Below are positions 42,508 through 52,200 of a DNA stretch of 64,000 bases, piece after piece. Under the pieces are notes generated by a model. It was not told the DNA's origin. It ran no database searches and worked only from the letters and a program-made list of their open reading frames with translations. Source of the DNA: Clostridium estertheticum (GTDB taxonomy: Bacteria; Bacillota; Clostridia; Clostridiales; Clostridiaceae); NCBI RefSeq assembly GCF_011065935.2, contig NZ_JAAMNH020000001.1:4051001-4115000 (forward strand), written 5' to 3'. Position 1 is the first letter of the stretch. The number at the start of each line of letters is the position of its first letter. Both the position numbers and the translations under genes were made by a program.

Positions 42508-42748
42508 AGGGCAATCACCTCCTAATTTTTATTTGTATTAGTGTATAGTATATCCTAACAGCAGTGCTTTAAGTTCCAAAACAAAAACACTTACTTACCA
42601 ATCTATTAATTATAAGAATATATGGTAGTATAAATATATAGGTTTAGTCACAGTTGTAATTTTTTGCGAAGAAAGAATATTGTGTTGATTTAAGTGCTAT
42701 AGTATGCTAAAATTCATTTATATTTGCAGATTATAATTATATATAGTT
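42508..42748. other. Intergenic stretch before the riboswitch
   Basis: Includes the leader of copy F and the promoter of the guanidine riboswitch transcript (TATAATTATATATAG just upstream of the aptamer). No other features. Confidence 0.4.
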
Positions 42749-42882
42749 TAGTTTTCTAGGGTTCCGCAGTTTATAACTGGCAGGTCCGAGAGAAAACGCA
42801 CAGTTAATTGTGTACACGGAAGGATAAAAGCCTGGGAGATATTTTAGTAATATTTCTTATGGCTTTTTTTTTATTTTCTTTT
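42749..42882 (+). promoter_or_regulatory. Guanidine-I (ykkC) riboswitch with terminator
   Basis: The aptamer has the conserved blocks of the ykkC RNA: CTAGGGTTCCG, CTGG-AGGTCCGAGAGA, CACACGGAAGGATAAAAG and CCTGGGAGA. The expression platform is a terminator: AAAAGCC...AGATATT-ttagt-AATATTTCT...GGCTTTTTTTTT. Guanidine binding would disrupt the terminator and allow expression of the exporter gene at 42943. Confidence 0.92.
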
Positions 42883-42942
42883 AAATAAGCCATGAGATAT
42901 TACTATACTAATCTTAAATACTAATCTAGGGAGGTAAAGTTT

Positions 42943-43266
42943 ATGGAATGGATTTATTTAGTTATAGCAGGTTTTTTCGAAGTAGGCTGGGCAATGGGGC
43001 TGAAGTATTCACAAGGATTTACAAAAATATTACCTAGCATATTAACAGTTATAGGAATGGTTGCAAGTTTCTATTTTTTATCATTGTCTTTAAAAAGCTT
43101 ACCACTAGGGAATGCATATGCAATTTGGACAGGTATAGGAACTGTTGGTACTGTAGTCTTAGGTATTATTTTATTTAAAGAACCGATTAATGTAATGCGT
43201 ATGATTTGTATTGTATTTATAGTTCTTGGAATCGTTGGTCTAAAATTAATATCAATAGACCAATAA
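42943..43266 (+). CDS. gdx: Guanidinium exporter (SMR family, Gdx/SugE)
   Basis: A 107-aa small multidrug resistance protein with four spans. MEWIYLVIAGFFEVGWAMGL holds the essential Glu of the first helix within the GFFEVGWA motif of the Gdx subtype; LGNAYAIWTGIGTVGTVVLG is typical of SMR helix 3. The guanidine-I riboswitch upstream supports the function: proton-coupled export of guanidinium. It is a single-gene protein of the homodimer type. RBS GGGAGG. Confidence 0.93.
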   Translation: MEWIYLVIAGFFEVGWAMGLKYSQGFTKILPSILTVIGMVASFYFLSLSLKSLPLGNAYAIWTGIGTVGTVVLGIILFKEPINVMRMICIVFIVLGIVGLKLISIDQ

Positions 43267-43373
43267 TCGTATATAGTTTAGAAATAGCAAAAAATAAGTA
43301 TAATATTACCGAAAGATAAGTGATAAGGATAAAATATTTAGCTATCTCATTTTAATATGAAGGAGGAATTTAA

Positions 43374-44081
43374 ATGAAAAAGTTTGTCATTGAAGATGAT
43401 TTTTGGAGCCTATTTCCTAATACAAAAATCGGGATTGTTATTTGTCATGGCATAGTTAATTCTATAAGAGATAAAGAGCAATATGCAGAAATGATTTTAG
43501 AGGCAGAAAAGGAAGCCTTAAAATATTTGAAAAATGCAGAATTTAGCAGTAACGAAGTTATAAAAGTATGGAGAGAGGCATTTCAAAAGTTTAAAACAAA
43601 GAAGGGTGCAAGGTCATCAATTGAGGCGTTACTAAAGAGAGTGCATAATGGAAACCATTTAGGGACTATTAATCCACTAGTTGATATTTACAACTGTATT
43701 TCATTAAGATATGCATTGCCTTGCGGTGGTGAGGATATCGATACATTTGCTTCTGATATAAGATTGACTAAGGCAGTTGGAAATGAAAATTTTGTTACAT
43801 TAGGAACGGATAAAAGTGAACCACCATATGAAGGTGAGATAATATATAAAGATAATGAGGGAGCAATTTGCAGGTGCTGGAATTGGCGTGAATCAGTAAG
43901 AACAATGCTTACTGAAAATACAACTAATGCTTTTTTATGTATTGAATTAACTGATGAAAGTAGATTAATAGAATTTCAGGACGCATTAAAAGAACTAGCA
44001 AAAGCAGTACAAGGCAATTTAGGTGGAACAAGCAAAATTTCAATTTTAGATATCAATAATAAGGAAGTAGTAATAGAGTAA
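43374..44081 (+). CDS. B3/4-domain protein (PheRS beta editing-domain like)
   Basis: A 235-aa free-standing B3/4 domain related to the editing part of phenylalanyl-tRNA synthetase beta. Visible signs: SSIEALLKRVHNGNHLGTIN, PLVDIYNCISLRYALPCGGE, and EVPPYEG-type GEIIYKDNEGAICRCWNWRE. Such proteins are thought to hydrolyse mischarged aminoacyl-tRNA or to bind nucleotides. RBS AGGAGGA. It is followed 18 bp later by a truncated radical SAM gene. Confidence 0.85.
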   Translation: MKKFVIEDDFWSLFPNTKIGIVICHGIVNSIRDKEQYAEMILEAEKEALKYLKNAEFSSNEVIKVWREAFQKFKTKKGARSSIEALLKRVHNGNHLGTINPLVDIYNCISLRYALPCGGEDIDTFASDIRLTKAVGNENFVTLGTDKSEPPYEGEIIYKDNEGAICRCWNWRESVRTMLTENTTNAFLCIELTDESRLIEFQDALKELAKAVQGNLGGTSKISILDINNKEVVIE

Positions 44082-44099
44082 TTTTAGGAGGATATAGTA

Positions 44100-44396
44100 A
44101 TGGGTGGTTTTAGTTATAAAGAGATTTATATTGAAGATGGTAAAAGGGTACTGGAAGTAAATATACTGCCTGAAAAGCATTGTAATTTTGACTGCATATT
44201 CTGCCCTATTGGAAGGTCATATAATAAAGTAGATACACAACAGTCATTTGATGAAATGGATGACTCATTAAGGGAATTAGAAAGTATGATAGAAAATAAT
44301 AAGGTATCAGATGCATTTAATCTAACTTCTATGTCTTACTTTTACTTTGCTGTGTACCCGCAAGTTTTTATACATTCAGCGGAATATGAGTTATAA
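44100..44396 (+). pseudogene. Truncated radical SAM protein gene
   Basis: The first 70 codons read YKEIYIEDGKRVLEVNILPE, then KHCNFDCIFCPIG with the CxxxCxxC cluster site, then the start of the SAM-binding region. After about residue 65 (LRELESMIENNK) the sequence NLTSMSYFYFAVYPQVFIHS has no resemblance to the radical SAM barrel and ends at codon 98. Family members have 250 or more residues. RBS GGAGGATA is intact. It is a truncated gene whose product would bind a cluster at most. Confidence 0.8.
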
Positions 44397-44447
44397 TATG
44401 TTTAATTACTTTAAAAATAAAAAACTAAAGGAAAAGGGTGTGTTATT

Positions 44448-44771
44448 ATGAATATAGAAATTAAGCATGGTGTTAAAAAGTATTTATATGAAAAAAGTGT
44501 TCAAGATATTTATATAGAAATGGACAATAGAGGCGGATGCTGCTCAGGACCTGTTTTTGTTCCTGTAGTCAAGTTAGGCAAACCAGCTTATAGCAACATG
44601 TATGACCTAATTGTCAAAGATGAAATTACATTTTACTTTCCTAAAAAAATGAGTAATGAAGAAACTGAAAACATTACGATTAAGCTTCGGAATATTTTAG
44701 GTTATAAGTCTTTAATTGTAAATGGAATACTTGCTTATAAACAAAAAACATGGGAAAAGAAAAAATATTGA
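44448..44771 (+). CDS. CC/Se-motif family protein (Cys form)
   Basis: A 107-aa protein: MNIEIKHGVKKYLYEKSVQD, then EMDNRGGCCSGPVFVPVVKL. The GGCCSG motif is the mark of the CC/Se family, in which the second Cys is selenocysteine in some clostridia; here both are Cys codons (TGC TGC). The remaining part is an alpha/beta fold (ITFYFPKKMSNEETENITIK). Likely redox or metal-related role, unproven. It comes 52 bp after the truncated radical SAM gene. Confidence 0.8.
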   Translation: MNIEIKHGVKKYLYEKSVQDIYIEMDNRGGCCSGPVFVPVVKLGKPAYSNMYDLIVKDEITFYFPKKMSNEETENITIKLRNILGYKSLIVNGILAYKQKTWEKKKY

Positions 44772-45202
44772 AAACTTTCTTTTTGCAATTATTGAATAGA
44801 TTTTTATACATATTTATATTTTTTAATAACGAAACTACCATAAAATTTATTATTTAAACAAGTATGACAGATAAATCAAAACTATATCAGTTTGAGTCTA
44901 GAATCATATCTGATAGTTTTCCTATATGAATAGGTTTAGATTCAATCTTCTCCATCTTTCTAAGAGCAGTTACAACATTATTTTACATAATAAAATAAAA
45001 ATTAACCTCTAAATTTTCTTGAAAGCACTTTCACTGGCACCGTTTTTAGCGGTTTAGTTCTTGAATACTATTACGAATTAACTTTAAAATTCAATTTAAC
45101 AGAGCAAATAAATGCTCTGTTAAAAAAACACTAAATTTCAACCATTTGTTGTGACAGAGCCAAATAAAATAGATTTTTCAAACAAAAACCAATAACCTAT
45201 AT
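44772..45202. other. Convergent intergenic region
   Basis: Between the convergent CC/Se gene (plus) and ABC-2 permease gene (minus). It holds two hairpins: 44877-44920 (AAAACTAT..CAG with CTGATAGTTTT) and 45095-45123. Confidence 0.5.
45095..45123. terminator. Hairpin terminator, convergent region
   Basis: TTTAACAGAGCA pairs with TGCTCTGTTAAA across a 5-6-base loop. It lies about 80 bp behind the permease gene at 45203-45997 on the minus strand. On the minus strand the following bases are ATTG, so the T-run is the last part of the stem only. Confidence 0.55.
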
Positions 45203-45997
45203 TTAAATCAGCTTCTCAGGAATAAATTTAGAAGAAATCCTCTTTATTAATATATAATCAATTATCAGGAGAACAGCACCTGCTGTAAACATAATAAAAT
45301 TATTGAGCATAATTACACCTGTCATTTGCCCTACCAATAGAAGAATTACAGGAAGAACAAGAATGCCGCTTACCTGCTGTGCTTCCTGAAAGGTTTTTGA
45401 CTTTGCTGATACCATCACAGTGAAGGTTAAGGATAACAAATTAATTGCAGGTGAAATCCAAAGTATGATAATGAGCCATTTTGTATCTGGAAAAATAAGT
45501 TCTCCAAAATATATGAAGCCACCTATATTGATTACTATGCCAAAAGCTATAAATGAAAGCAGAGTTATAATATAGGATGGTATAAAAACGCCTAAAATCT
45601 TTGCCCTTAGCAGTTGTTCCATGGATATTGGTGTATAAAGTAGTGTCTCCATTGTCTTATGTTCTTTTTCGCCTACTAAACTGCTGGCTCCAATAATTCC
45701 TGAACACATTATGGGAATTATAAGAAAGTATGATGGAAACAAATAATTTATAGCAATTTTTATTACAAGTTGTGCAGGGCTATATGCCTTATATTCAGAA
45801 GGCAGCTTTTTTAGAAGAGATCCGACCCCTCTTAAAATATCTGAAACATCCCCGATATAATTGACACCGATAATTAATGCCATAGGTATGAGTACAGTGA
45901 GAACTAAGGGTACTATAGCCATTGGCAGAATTACCTGTTTTGAACTTGTTATCTCATTTAAATCTTTTTTAATTAATGCTTTTTCACTTCTATCCAT
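45203..45997 (-). CDS. ABC-2 type permease (NatB-like)
   Basis: A 264-aa protein with six hydrophobic segments (VILPMAIVPLVLTVLIPMAL, FPSYFLIIPIMCSGIIGASS, IPSYIITLLSFIAFGIVINI, and three later spans) and the GEKEHKTMETLLYTPISMEQ loop of ABC-2/NatB-type exporters (GEKE..T...L..P.....). It is preceded by its ATPase gene with a 16-bp gap. It may export an antibiotic-like molecule or sodium; the substrate cannot be told. RBS GGAGGGG. Confidence 0.88.
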   Translation of the reverse strand: MDRSEKALIKKDLNEITSSKQVILPMAIVPLVLTVLIPMALIIGVNYIGDVSDILRGVGSLLKKLPSEYKAYSPAQLVIKIAINYLFPSYFLIIPIMCSGIIGASSLVGEKEHKTMETLLYTPISMEQLLRAKILGVFIPSYIITLLSFIAFGIVINIGGFIYFGELIFPDTKWLIIILWISPAINLLSLTFTVMVSAKSKTFQEAQQVSGILVLPVILLLVGQMTGVIMLNNFIMFTAGAVLLIIDYILIKRISSKFIPEKLI

Positions 45998-46013
45998 ATT
46001 AACCCCTCCATTA

Positions 46014-46931
46014 TTACAATGTTACACCGTCGGCTGTGCCTTTTATATACATAAAATACAGCTGCTCCAGGGACCATTTCTGTTGCAGCACCTCATAAAT
46101 TTCCCCACCGTTTGCTATTATATTATGTATAATAGCATTCACTTCGGCGTCCCCTAAAATAGATTTACTATATAGATTATTCTCCTCATGAATAAGTCCA
46201 AATTTCTCATAAATATTTTTTCCCCTAATTTTTAATTGAAGACTTGCATTTTTCTTTGACGCAAGTTCATCAAAAGTACCGAAGCCAAGAACATTACCAT
46301 TATTTATAAACCCATACAATGTGCAAATATTTTCAGCGTATTTTAACTGATGAGTGCAAAGAAAGATTGTAACTTTATTTTCCTGCGCAAGTTCTTTTAT
46401 AAGTTTTGAGACATTAAGTGCATTTTCTGGGTCCAAGCCAGAAGTAGGCTCATCAAGAAATAAAATTTGAGGATTGTGAATAAGAGCTATAGCTAGAGAA
46501 ACTCTCTTCCTCATCCCTGTACTTAAAGCTTTAACCTTCTTATTTCTTACATCTAGTAATTCCAGCCTTTTTAAAATGAAATTTGCGCGTTCCTTCAGCA
46601 GCTTTTCTTCCACACCATGCATTCTTCCAAAAAATATTAGATTTTCCTCAGCAGTAAGATTTTCATAGCAGGAAGAACTTTCGGTCATAACTCCACATAA
46701 TCTATGGAGTTCAAGATTATGTTCATTCACAGGCTTTCCTAAAATTTCAGCATGACCTGAGGTTGATGAAAGAATTCCATTGAGAATTCTAACAGTAGTA
46801 GTTTTTCCTGAGCCGTTAGGACCAAGAAAGCCAAATATTTCACCCTTGGGTATGTTGAGACTTATATTATTTAAAGCATTTATCTTTCCATCATAAGATT
46901 TTATAAGATTCGATATATTTATTGCATTCAT
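46014..46931 (-). CDS. ABC transporter ATP-binding protein
   Basis: A 305-aa protein: Walker A FLGPNGSGKTTTVRIL, Q-loop with GVMTESSSCYENLTAEEN, signature LSTGMRKRVSLAIAL, Walker B ILFLDEPTSGLDPENA, H-loop CTHQL. The ATG at 46931 with GTGAGGTG upstream is chosen over a longer frame. It forms a two-gene exporter with the permease gene 16 bp downstream. A C-terminal extension (LKIRGKNIYEKFGLIHEENN) is usual for DrrA/NatA-type ATPases. Confidence 0.92.
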   Translation of the reverse strand: MNAINISNLIKSYDGKINALNNISLNIPKGEIFGFLGPNGSGKTTTVRILNGILSSTSGHAEILGKPVNEHNLELHRLCGVMTESSSCYENLTAEENLIFFGRMHGVEEKLLKERANFILKRLELLDVRNKKVKALSTGMRKRVSLAIALIHNPQILFLDEPTSGLDPENALNVSKLIKELAQENKVTIFLCTHQLKYAENICTLYGFINNGNVLGFGTFDELASKKNASLQLKIRGKNIYEKFGLIHEENNLYSKSILGDAEVNAIIHNIIANGGEIYEVLQQKWSLEQLYFMYIKGTADGVTL

Positions 46932-46984
46932 TTTTTTCACCTCACAATTATTAAACGTACAAAGGGACAAAAAGTTCAAAAAAT

Positions 46985-47165
46985 GTGTAATCTATATGCT
47001 TTAGTTAATCCAGATTCTTTTAAGGCTCTATTACTTAATAACCATTAAAAAAGCACAAAAAAAACACAGACAATTATGTTAGTGCCTGGTCCCAGGAAAT
47101 AAAGAAGTAATATAACCTTATTACTTCTTTTTATAATGATTACCTACATAAGAATGTTGTAACTT
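46985..47165 (-). repeat. Repeat copy G (tail and border joined, coding part deleted)
   Basis: On the minus strand, after the nitroreductase gene: AAGTTACAACATTCTTATGT (gene-end block), then a hairpin AAGTAATA..TATTACTT with TTCTTTATTTCCTGGGACC (border before yyaL in other copies), followed directly by CACTAACATAATTGTCTGTG (tail hairpin), ATGGTTATTAAGTAAT and GGATTAACTAAAGC. The complete yyaL fragment and the first part of the tail are missing, so an internal deletion of about 300 bp has taken place. Confidence 0.75.
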
Positions 47166-47191
47166 AGTATGTTTAATTTTCATGTGTATTT

Positions 47192-47731
47192 TTACCAATT
47201 TTCATAATGTATTAGGTCTTCAAGTTTCTTGCGTGAACGCGCCTTTGGTGTTTCATTTTTATAACCAAGAGTAATAATGCCAACTACATATTTATCAGAA
47301 GGTATATTTAAAATCGGTCTGATTTCGTCTTGCACAAACCATGCAACCCAACAAGTACCTAATCCTAAGTTGTCAGCTTCAAGTAAAACGTGTCCTACGG
47401 AAATTGATGTATCTCTAATTATCTGTTTAAGTTCTTCTTGTGGACTATTTTCATTTAACGATATATCTACATCTTCTTCCATTCTACAACGTATATCTGC
47501 TACACATACAATAAAAACTGGAGCAGATAGCATCCATTTTTGATTATGAGATACTTCAGCTAATTTTTGTCTGCTTAATTCCGATTTTACTACAATGAAA
47601 TGCCAAGGCTGTGTGTTGCTACCAGATGGAGCAAGTCTTGCACTCTCAATTAACTGAATTATTTTCTCATTTTCAACTGGTTTATCAATATATTTTCTTA
47701 TGCTTCTACGCATTTTAATCTCTTTAATCAT
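47192..47731 (-). CDS. Nitroreductase-family FMN protein
   Basis: A 179-aa protein: MRRSIRKYIDKPVENEKIIQ (RRSIR FMN phosphate site), SARLAPSGSNTQPWHFIVVK (family hallmark), GTCWVAWF and GIITLGYK. It would bind FMN as a dimer and reduce nitro compounds, quinones or similar with NAD(P)H. RBS GGGAGG. It stands alone between repeat copy G and the c-di-GMP operon. Confidence 0.92.
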   Translation of the reverse strand: MIKEIKMRRSIRKYIDKPVENEKIIQLIESARLAPSGSNTQPWHFIVVKSELSRQKLAEVSHNQKWMLSAPVFIVCVADIRCRMEEDVDISLNENSPQEELKQIIRDTSISVGHVLLEADNLGLGTCWVAWFVQDEIRPILNIPSDKYVVGIITLGYKNETPKARSRKKLEDLIHYENW

Positions 47732-47844
47732 ACTGTTAGATTCCTCCCATTAAAATATAATATTTAAAATTGATATGTAATAAAATACTATTGCATCACA
47801 GTTTAATGCTCATTCCAAAATCTTTTTTGATGTAAATTAAGTAA

Positions 47845-49275
47845 TCACTCCATACCTAATTCAGTAGTTATTTTTATAAATGCCTCTACAATTTTAGGAT
47901 CAAAATACTTACCGGTCTGCTTCTTTATAAATTCTATAATCTCATCCTTCGTAACTGGCTTTTGATAAAAACTTCCATACATCATGGAGTCATAGGTATC
48001 AATAATTGAAAGAATACGTGAATTTAACGGAATACTTTCACCTATTAGTCCATGTGGATATCCACTACCATCCCAATTCTCATGGTGACATAGTACATCC
48101 TCAGCAATATGAGCTAAATCCTGAGATGTGCTAACAATTCGATATCCTATTTCACAATGATTCTTCATGATATTCCATTCTTCTTGTGTAATATCCCCAT
48201 TTTTGTGCAATATATGCTCTGGCAAAGCTGTAATGCCTATATCATGGATTAATGCAAGAAGCTGTAAATTTTGGATATGGTATGTTGGTAATCCAAGCTC
48301 TTTTCCAAGTTTATATGACAATTCTATTAAGCGATCACTATGTGCTTTAGTTTCATGAGTTCGCTCATATAAGGTCTTTCTTAAAGATGATATTATGGAA
48401 CTTTTTATACTCTTGCTTTCCATAAGTTTTATACTATACATTCTATCCTCTGCAGCTTTATAAACAGTGCTTATATTCTGATCTACATGATCTTTCGTAG
48501 AAAATCCTATTGAAACACTTGGTTTTATAGGATCTTCTTCTTCTTTGTTGCATTTAACCTTAATTCTGTCAACTATTTCTTCCGTTTCTACTATACCAGT
48601 TTCAGGTAATACAATTAGAAACTCATCTCCACCTACACGAGCTACAATATCATCTTTTCTACATTCACTTTTTAGTATATCTGCTATTTTCTTGAGTAAT
48701 CTGTCACCTGCCTCATGTCCAAATCCATCATTTGTAAGCTTTAAGCCATTCACGTCCCCCATAATGATGGAAATAGGAAGATTTCTTTCAGTGTCCAATT
48801 TTTTAATAACTTCTTCATAGAATCTTCTATTATAAAGACCGGTTAATTTATCATTATAGCTTAAATAAATGATCTCTTCATTTCTTTTCATTAATTCCAT
48901 TGCATTTTTTACCTTCAAAGGTAATGATATTTTCATTGCTTCCTCACTAAAAGGCTTTGAAAAATAGTCGTATGCTCCAAGGGTTAAAGCTTTTTCTATA
49001 GCTTGCTTATCTTCCAACCCTGTACAAACGATAACAGGTATATCCATTAATCTATGATCTTCTTTCATATCCTTCAATATCTGAAACCCATCCTTTACCG
49101 GCATCATAATATCCAAAATACACATGTGTATTTTGTTTAACACAAGCTTTTCATTAATATTTTGACCATCTTCAGCTTCAAACAGTTTAATCCCCTGAAG
49201 TCTTCTTTCAAGAATCTGCCGGATGACTTTTCTATCTACAGGAGAATCATCAATAATCATTATACTTCCTATCAT
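47845..49275 (-). CDS. Response regulator with GGDEF and HD-GYP domains
   Basis: A 476-aa protein with three domains. REC (about 1-120): IMIIDDSPVDRKVIRQILER with acidic pair, phosphoacceptor in MCILDIMMPVKDG, and KPF near the end. GGDEF (about 150-300): DKLTGLYNRRFYEEVI, ARVGGDEFLIVLPE, with an RxxD inhibitory site (RKDD) five residues before. HD-GYP (about 305-470): ALIHDIGITALPEHIL, HHENWDGSGYPHGLIGESIP, ILSIIDTYDSM. It can thus in principle both make and break c-di-GMP under control of phosphorylation, probably by the hybrid kinase encoded just upstream (start five bases after its stop; SD inside that gene). ATG 49275 is preferred to 49299. Confidence 0.92.
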   Translation of the reverse strand: MIGSIMIIDDSPVDRKVIRQILERRLQGIKLFEAEDGQNINEKLVLNKIHMCILDIMMPVKDGFQILKDMKEDHRLMDIPVIVCTGLEDKQAIEKALTLGAYDYFSKPFSEEAMKISLPLKVKNAMELMKRNEEIIYLSYNDKLTGLYNRRFYEEVIKKLDTERNLPISIIMGDVNGLKLTNDGFGHEAGDRLLKKIADILKSECRKDDIVARVGGDEFLIVLPETGIVETEEIVDRIKVKCNKEEEDPIKPSVSIGFSTKDHVDQNISTVYKAAEDRMYSIKLMESKSIKSSIISSLRKTLYERTHETKAHSDRLIELSYKLGKELGLPTYHIQNLQLLALIHDIGITALPEHILHKNGDITQEEWNIMKNHCEIGYRIVSTSQDLAHIAEDVLCHHENWDGSGYPHGLIGESIPLNSRILSIIDTYDSMMYGSFYQKPVTKDEIIEFIKKQTGKYFDPKIVEAFIKITTELGME

Positions 49276-49279
49276 AATC

Positions 49280-52200
49280 TCAGTATCCTCCCTTGCCATT
49301 TTCTCTTAAAATATATAATGATTTCTCTATTCCTTTCAATAAACTGCCGAGCAGTTCATTGCTTTCAATTCTCAGTGCTTCTTCAGCTTCCATAGCATGC
49401 TTTCCTATCTCTTTCGCTCTTACGTTTCCCGCCGTACCTTTTAATTGATGTAAAAGAATACCCACTTCTTTAAATCTATTATTAAGGATATTCTCTTTAA
49501 TTTCCTTGATTAAACTTTCAGCATATGCATAAAATTCGTACAATAATTCTTCACAGGTTACCTTGTCTAATCCTGATGCGTTCATAAGAGAAAGTACAGT
49601 TTCTGAATAGGTATTTGCACTCTCTAGGGCCTTAGTGTCACTATCCTCAACACCACCATACCTTTTAAGCATTTTCGTCACCTGTTCAAAATCAATGGGC
49701 TTGCCCAAATATGCATCCATTCCTTTTTCTATGCATTTTTCTGCATCACCTTTCATAGCGTAGGCAGTCATGGCTACAATGATAGTATGTTTTCTATCCC
49801 CCTCTGCCTCACGAATCTGTCTTGTTGCTTCATAACCATCCATCACTGGCATTTGGCAGTCCATAAAAATGATATCATAGTTGCTATTAAAGCATGCCTT
49901 GACAGCTTCCTCGCCATTTATGGCGATATCACAACAGAACCCTTTCATTTTTAGTAACTTGATAAATAACATCCTGTTAACCTTATTATCTTCAACCAGT
50001 AATATTGTTAGCTTGCTATTATAAATAATTTCCTTTTTGCCTTCCATAATTGAATACTTCGTTGGTATTTTAACTTGGTTGTCTTCAGTTTTATTGAGAG
50101 TTATAGTGAAAGTAAAAGTAGTTCCTATTTCCTTTTCACTTACAAGATTTATTTTTCCATCCATCATTTCCACAATATTCTTACATATTGCAAGGCCTAG
50201 TCCAGTCCCACCATATTTTCTTGTAGAAGATGAATCCGCTTGTATAAATGGTGCAAAAAGCTTACTAATTTCTTGCTCAGTCATTCCGATACCCGTGTCC
50301 TTTACAGTGAATAATACTTCTATAGTCTCATCAGTTTGCTTGTTTAAGAAGGCTTCAATAAACACTTCACCATTATCCGTAAATTTTACTGCATTACTTA
50401 TTAGATTACTAATGACCTGTCTTAACTTTGTGGGATCCCCTACTACAAACTGAGGAATGTCTGGCCTGATAAGTATATTAAGTTTAAGACCTTTTTCCTC
50501 TGCTCTGGTATTAAAAAAAATTACAGCCTTTTCTATAGTTGAATATATATCAAATGAAATATGCTCAAGTTCTAGTTTACCTGCTTCAATTTTTGAGATG
50601 TCAAGAATATCATTGACAACTGTAAGCAAAGTATCTGTAGAGGTTTTCATAATATCTATAAATTCCAGCTGTTCACTATTTAGCTCTGTATTCTCAAGTA
50701 GCTGTAAAAATCCTACAATTCCATTCATTGGAGTTCTGATTTCATGACTCATATTGGCAAGAAATAGGCTCTTTGCTATATTTGCTGCTTCTGCTGCTTC
50801 TTTTGCTTTTATTATTTCATTTTGTTCTAGTTTTCGCTGGGTGATGTCAGTAAAGGTTACTACTGCACCAATAACTTTCCCGTCATAATACTGAGGATAG
50901 GAAAAATATTGTACGGGGAAACAGTTACCATCAGCCCTCCAAAATACATCGTCCTCCACATGGGTGCGTTCACCTTTAACGATTGCGTTTAAAACTTTAC
51001 ATTCCTCCATTGGGAAGTTCGTTCCATCTGAACGCTTATAATGAATTTGCCAATGCATGCTTTTTCCCATTAACTCATCTTGATGTTTGTATCCAAGCAT
51101 GCGGAGACAACTGGTGTTGCAGAAGGTAGCATTTCCTTTCAAATCCATACCATATATTCCTTCGGCAGTAGAGTCTAGAAGAAGTCGTATATTTCCCTCT
51201 CTCTCCTTTAGTGCACCGTTAGCTTTCTCAAGTTCTACCGTTCTCTCTTTTACTTTCTCCTCAAGATTATTGATGAGTATATATAGTTGTTCTGCCATTT
51301 TGTTGAATGCCTTCGATAATTTTCCTGTCTCATCATTTCTGAAAACCTTCGCTCTCTGTAAGAAGTCTCCCTTTGAAAATTTCTCTGTAGTACTTATCAA
51401 ATTATAGGTGGGTTTTAGAATTATCTCTGTGATCTTCATATATATTAGTATGGATATAATAATTGCAATAATTGAGAATACTATGGAAATACGAATACTT
51501 TTTATCATATCTACTGTAAACTGACTTTCAGGAATACCTGTTATAATCAGCCAATCTAAGCCTTCTTTTTTATAATCCGTTAGATTTATATGTAGCCTAT
51601 CATTTTTAGTTTTTACTGTAAAACTACTATTTGAATTGTTTTTGTAATTTTGATATGCCTCTATTATAGATTTATTGTCAATTTCTTCAATTTTTTTTCT
51701 TTCTACTTTCTTATCTGCAAGAATTTTGAAATTAGGCATATCAAGTGAATTTGCAACAAGTTTCCCTGTACTTTTCTCTACAATATAAGAAATAGCACTC
51801 TTGTCTTTTATAATTTCTTTCAAATAAATATTTATTTTTGAAAGAATAATATGTGTTCCGAGTACTCCTTGAAGTACACCGTCTTTATTATAAATTGGAT
51901 AAGCAGCTGAAATTGCTAAATCATCCATAAAAAAATGTTTATACGCAGGAGAAAATACCGGTTTTTGTTTTTCTTTTGCGATTTTGTACCAATCTCTTGT
52001 ACGGGGGTCGAATTTCCCTGCATCCACCGAAAATTTTCCTGCAGTCAAATCATTATTTATAGAATAGTACCAGGAATCCCCTTTAGTTTCAGCATCATTT
52101 TTCATAATCTCAATCTCATTTTTTTCGTTCCTACGAGCACCATAATATTCACCATTTTCGGTGCCGTAACTGAAACTATATACTTCCTGGTTATTTGATT

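Noticed and set aside
26800..42510. Canonical integron with attC sites
   Set aside because: The gene-end palindromes do not show the RYYYAAC...GTTRRRY ends of attC sites, and no integrase gene is in the window. I keep only the weaker statement that the layout is cassette-like.
26800..47200. Insertion sequence or group II intron as source of the repeat
   Set aside because: No transposase, reverse transcriptase or maturase reading is present, and there are no terminal inverted repeats with target duplications around the copies.
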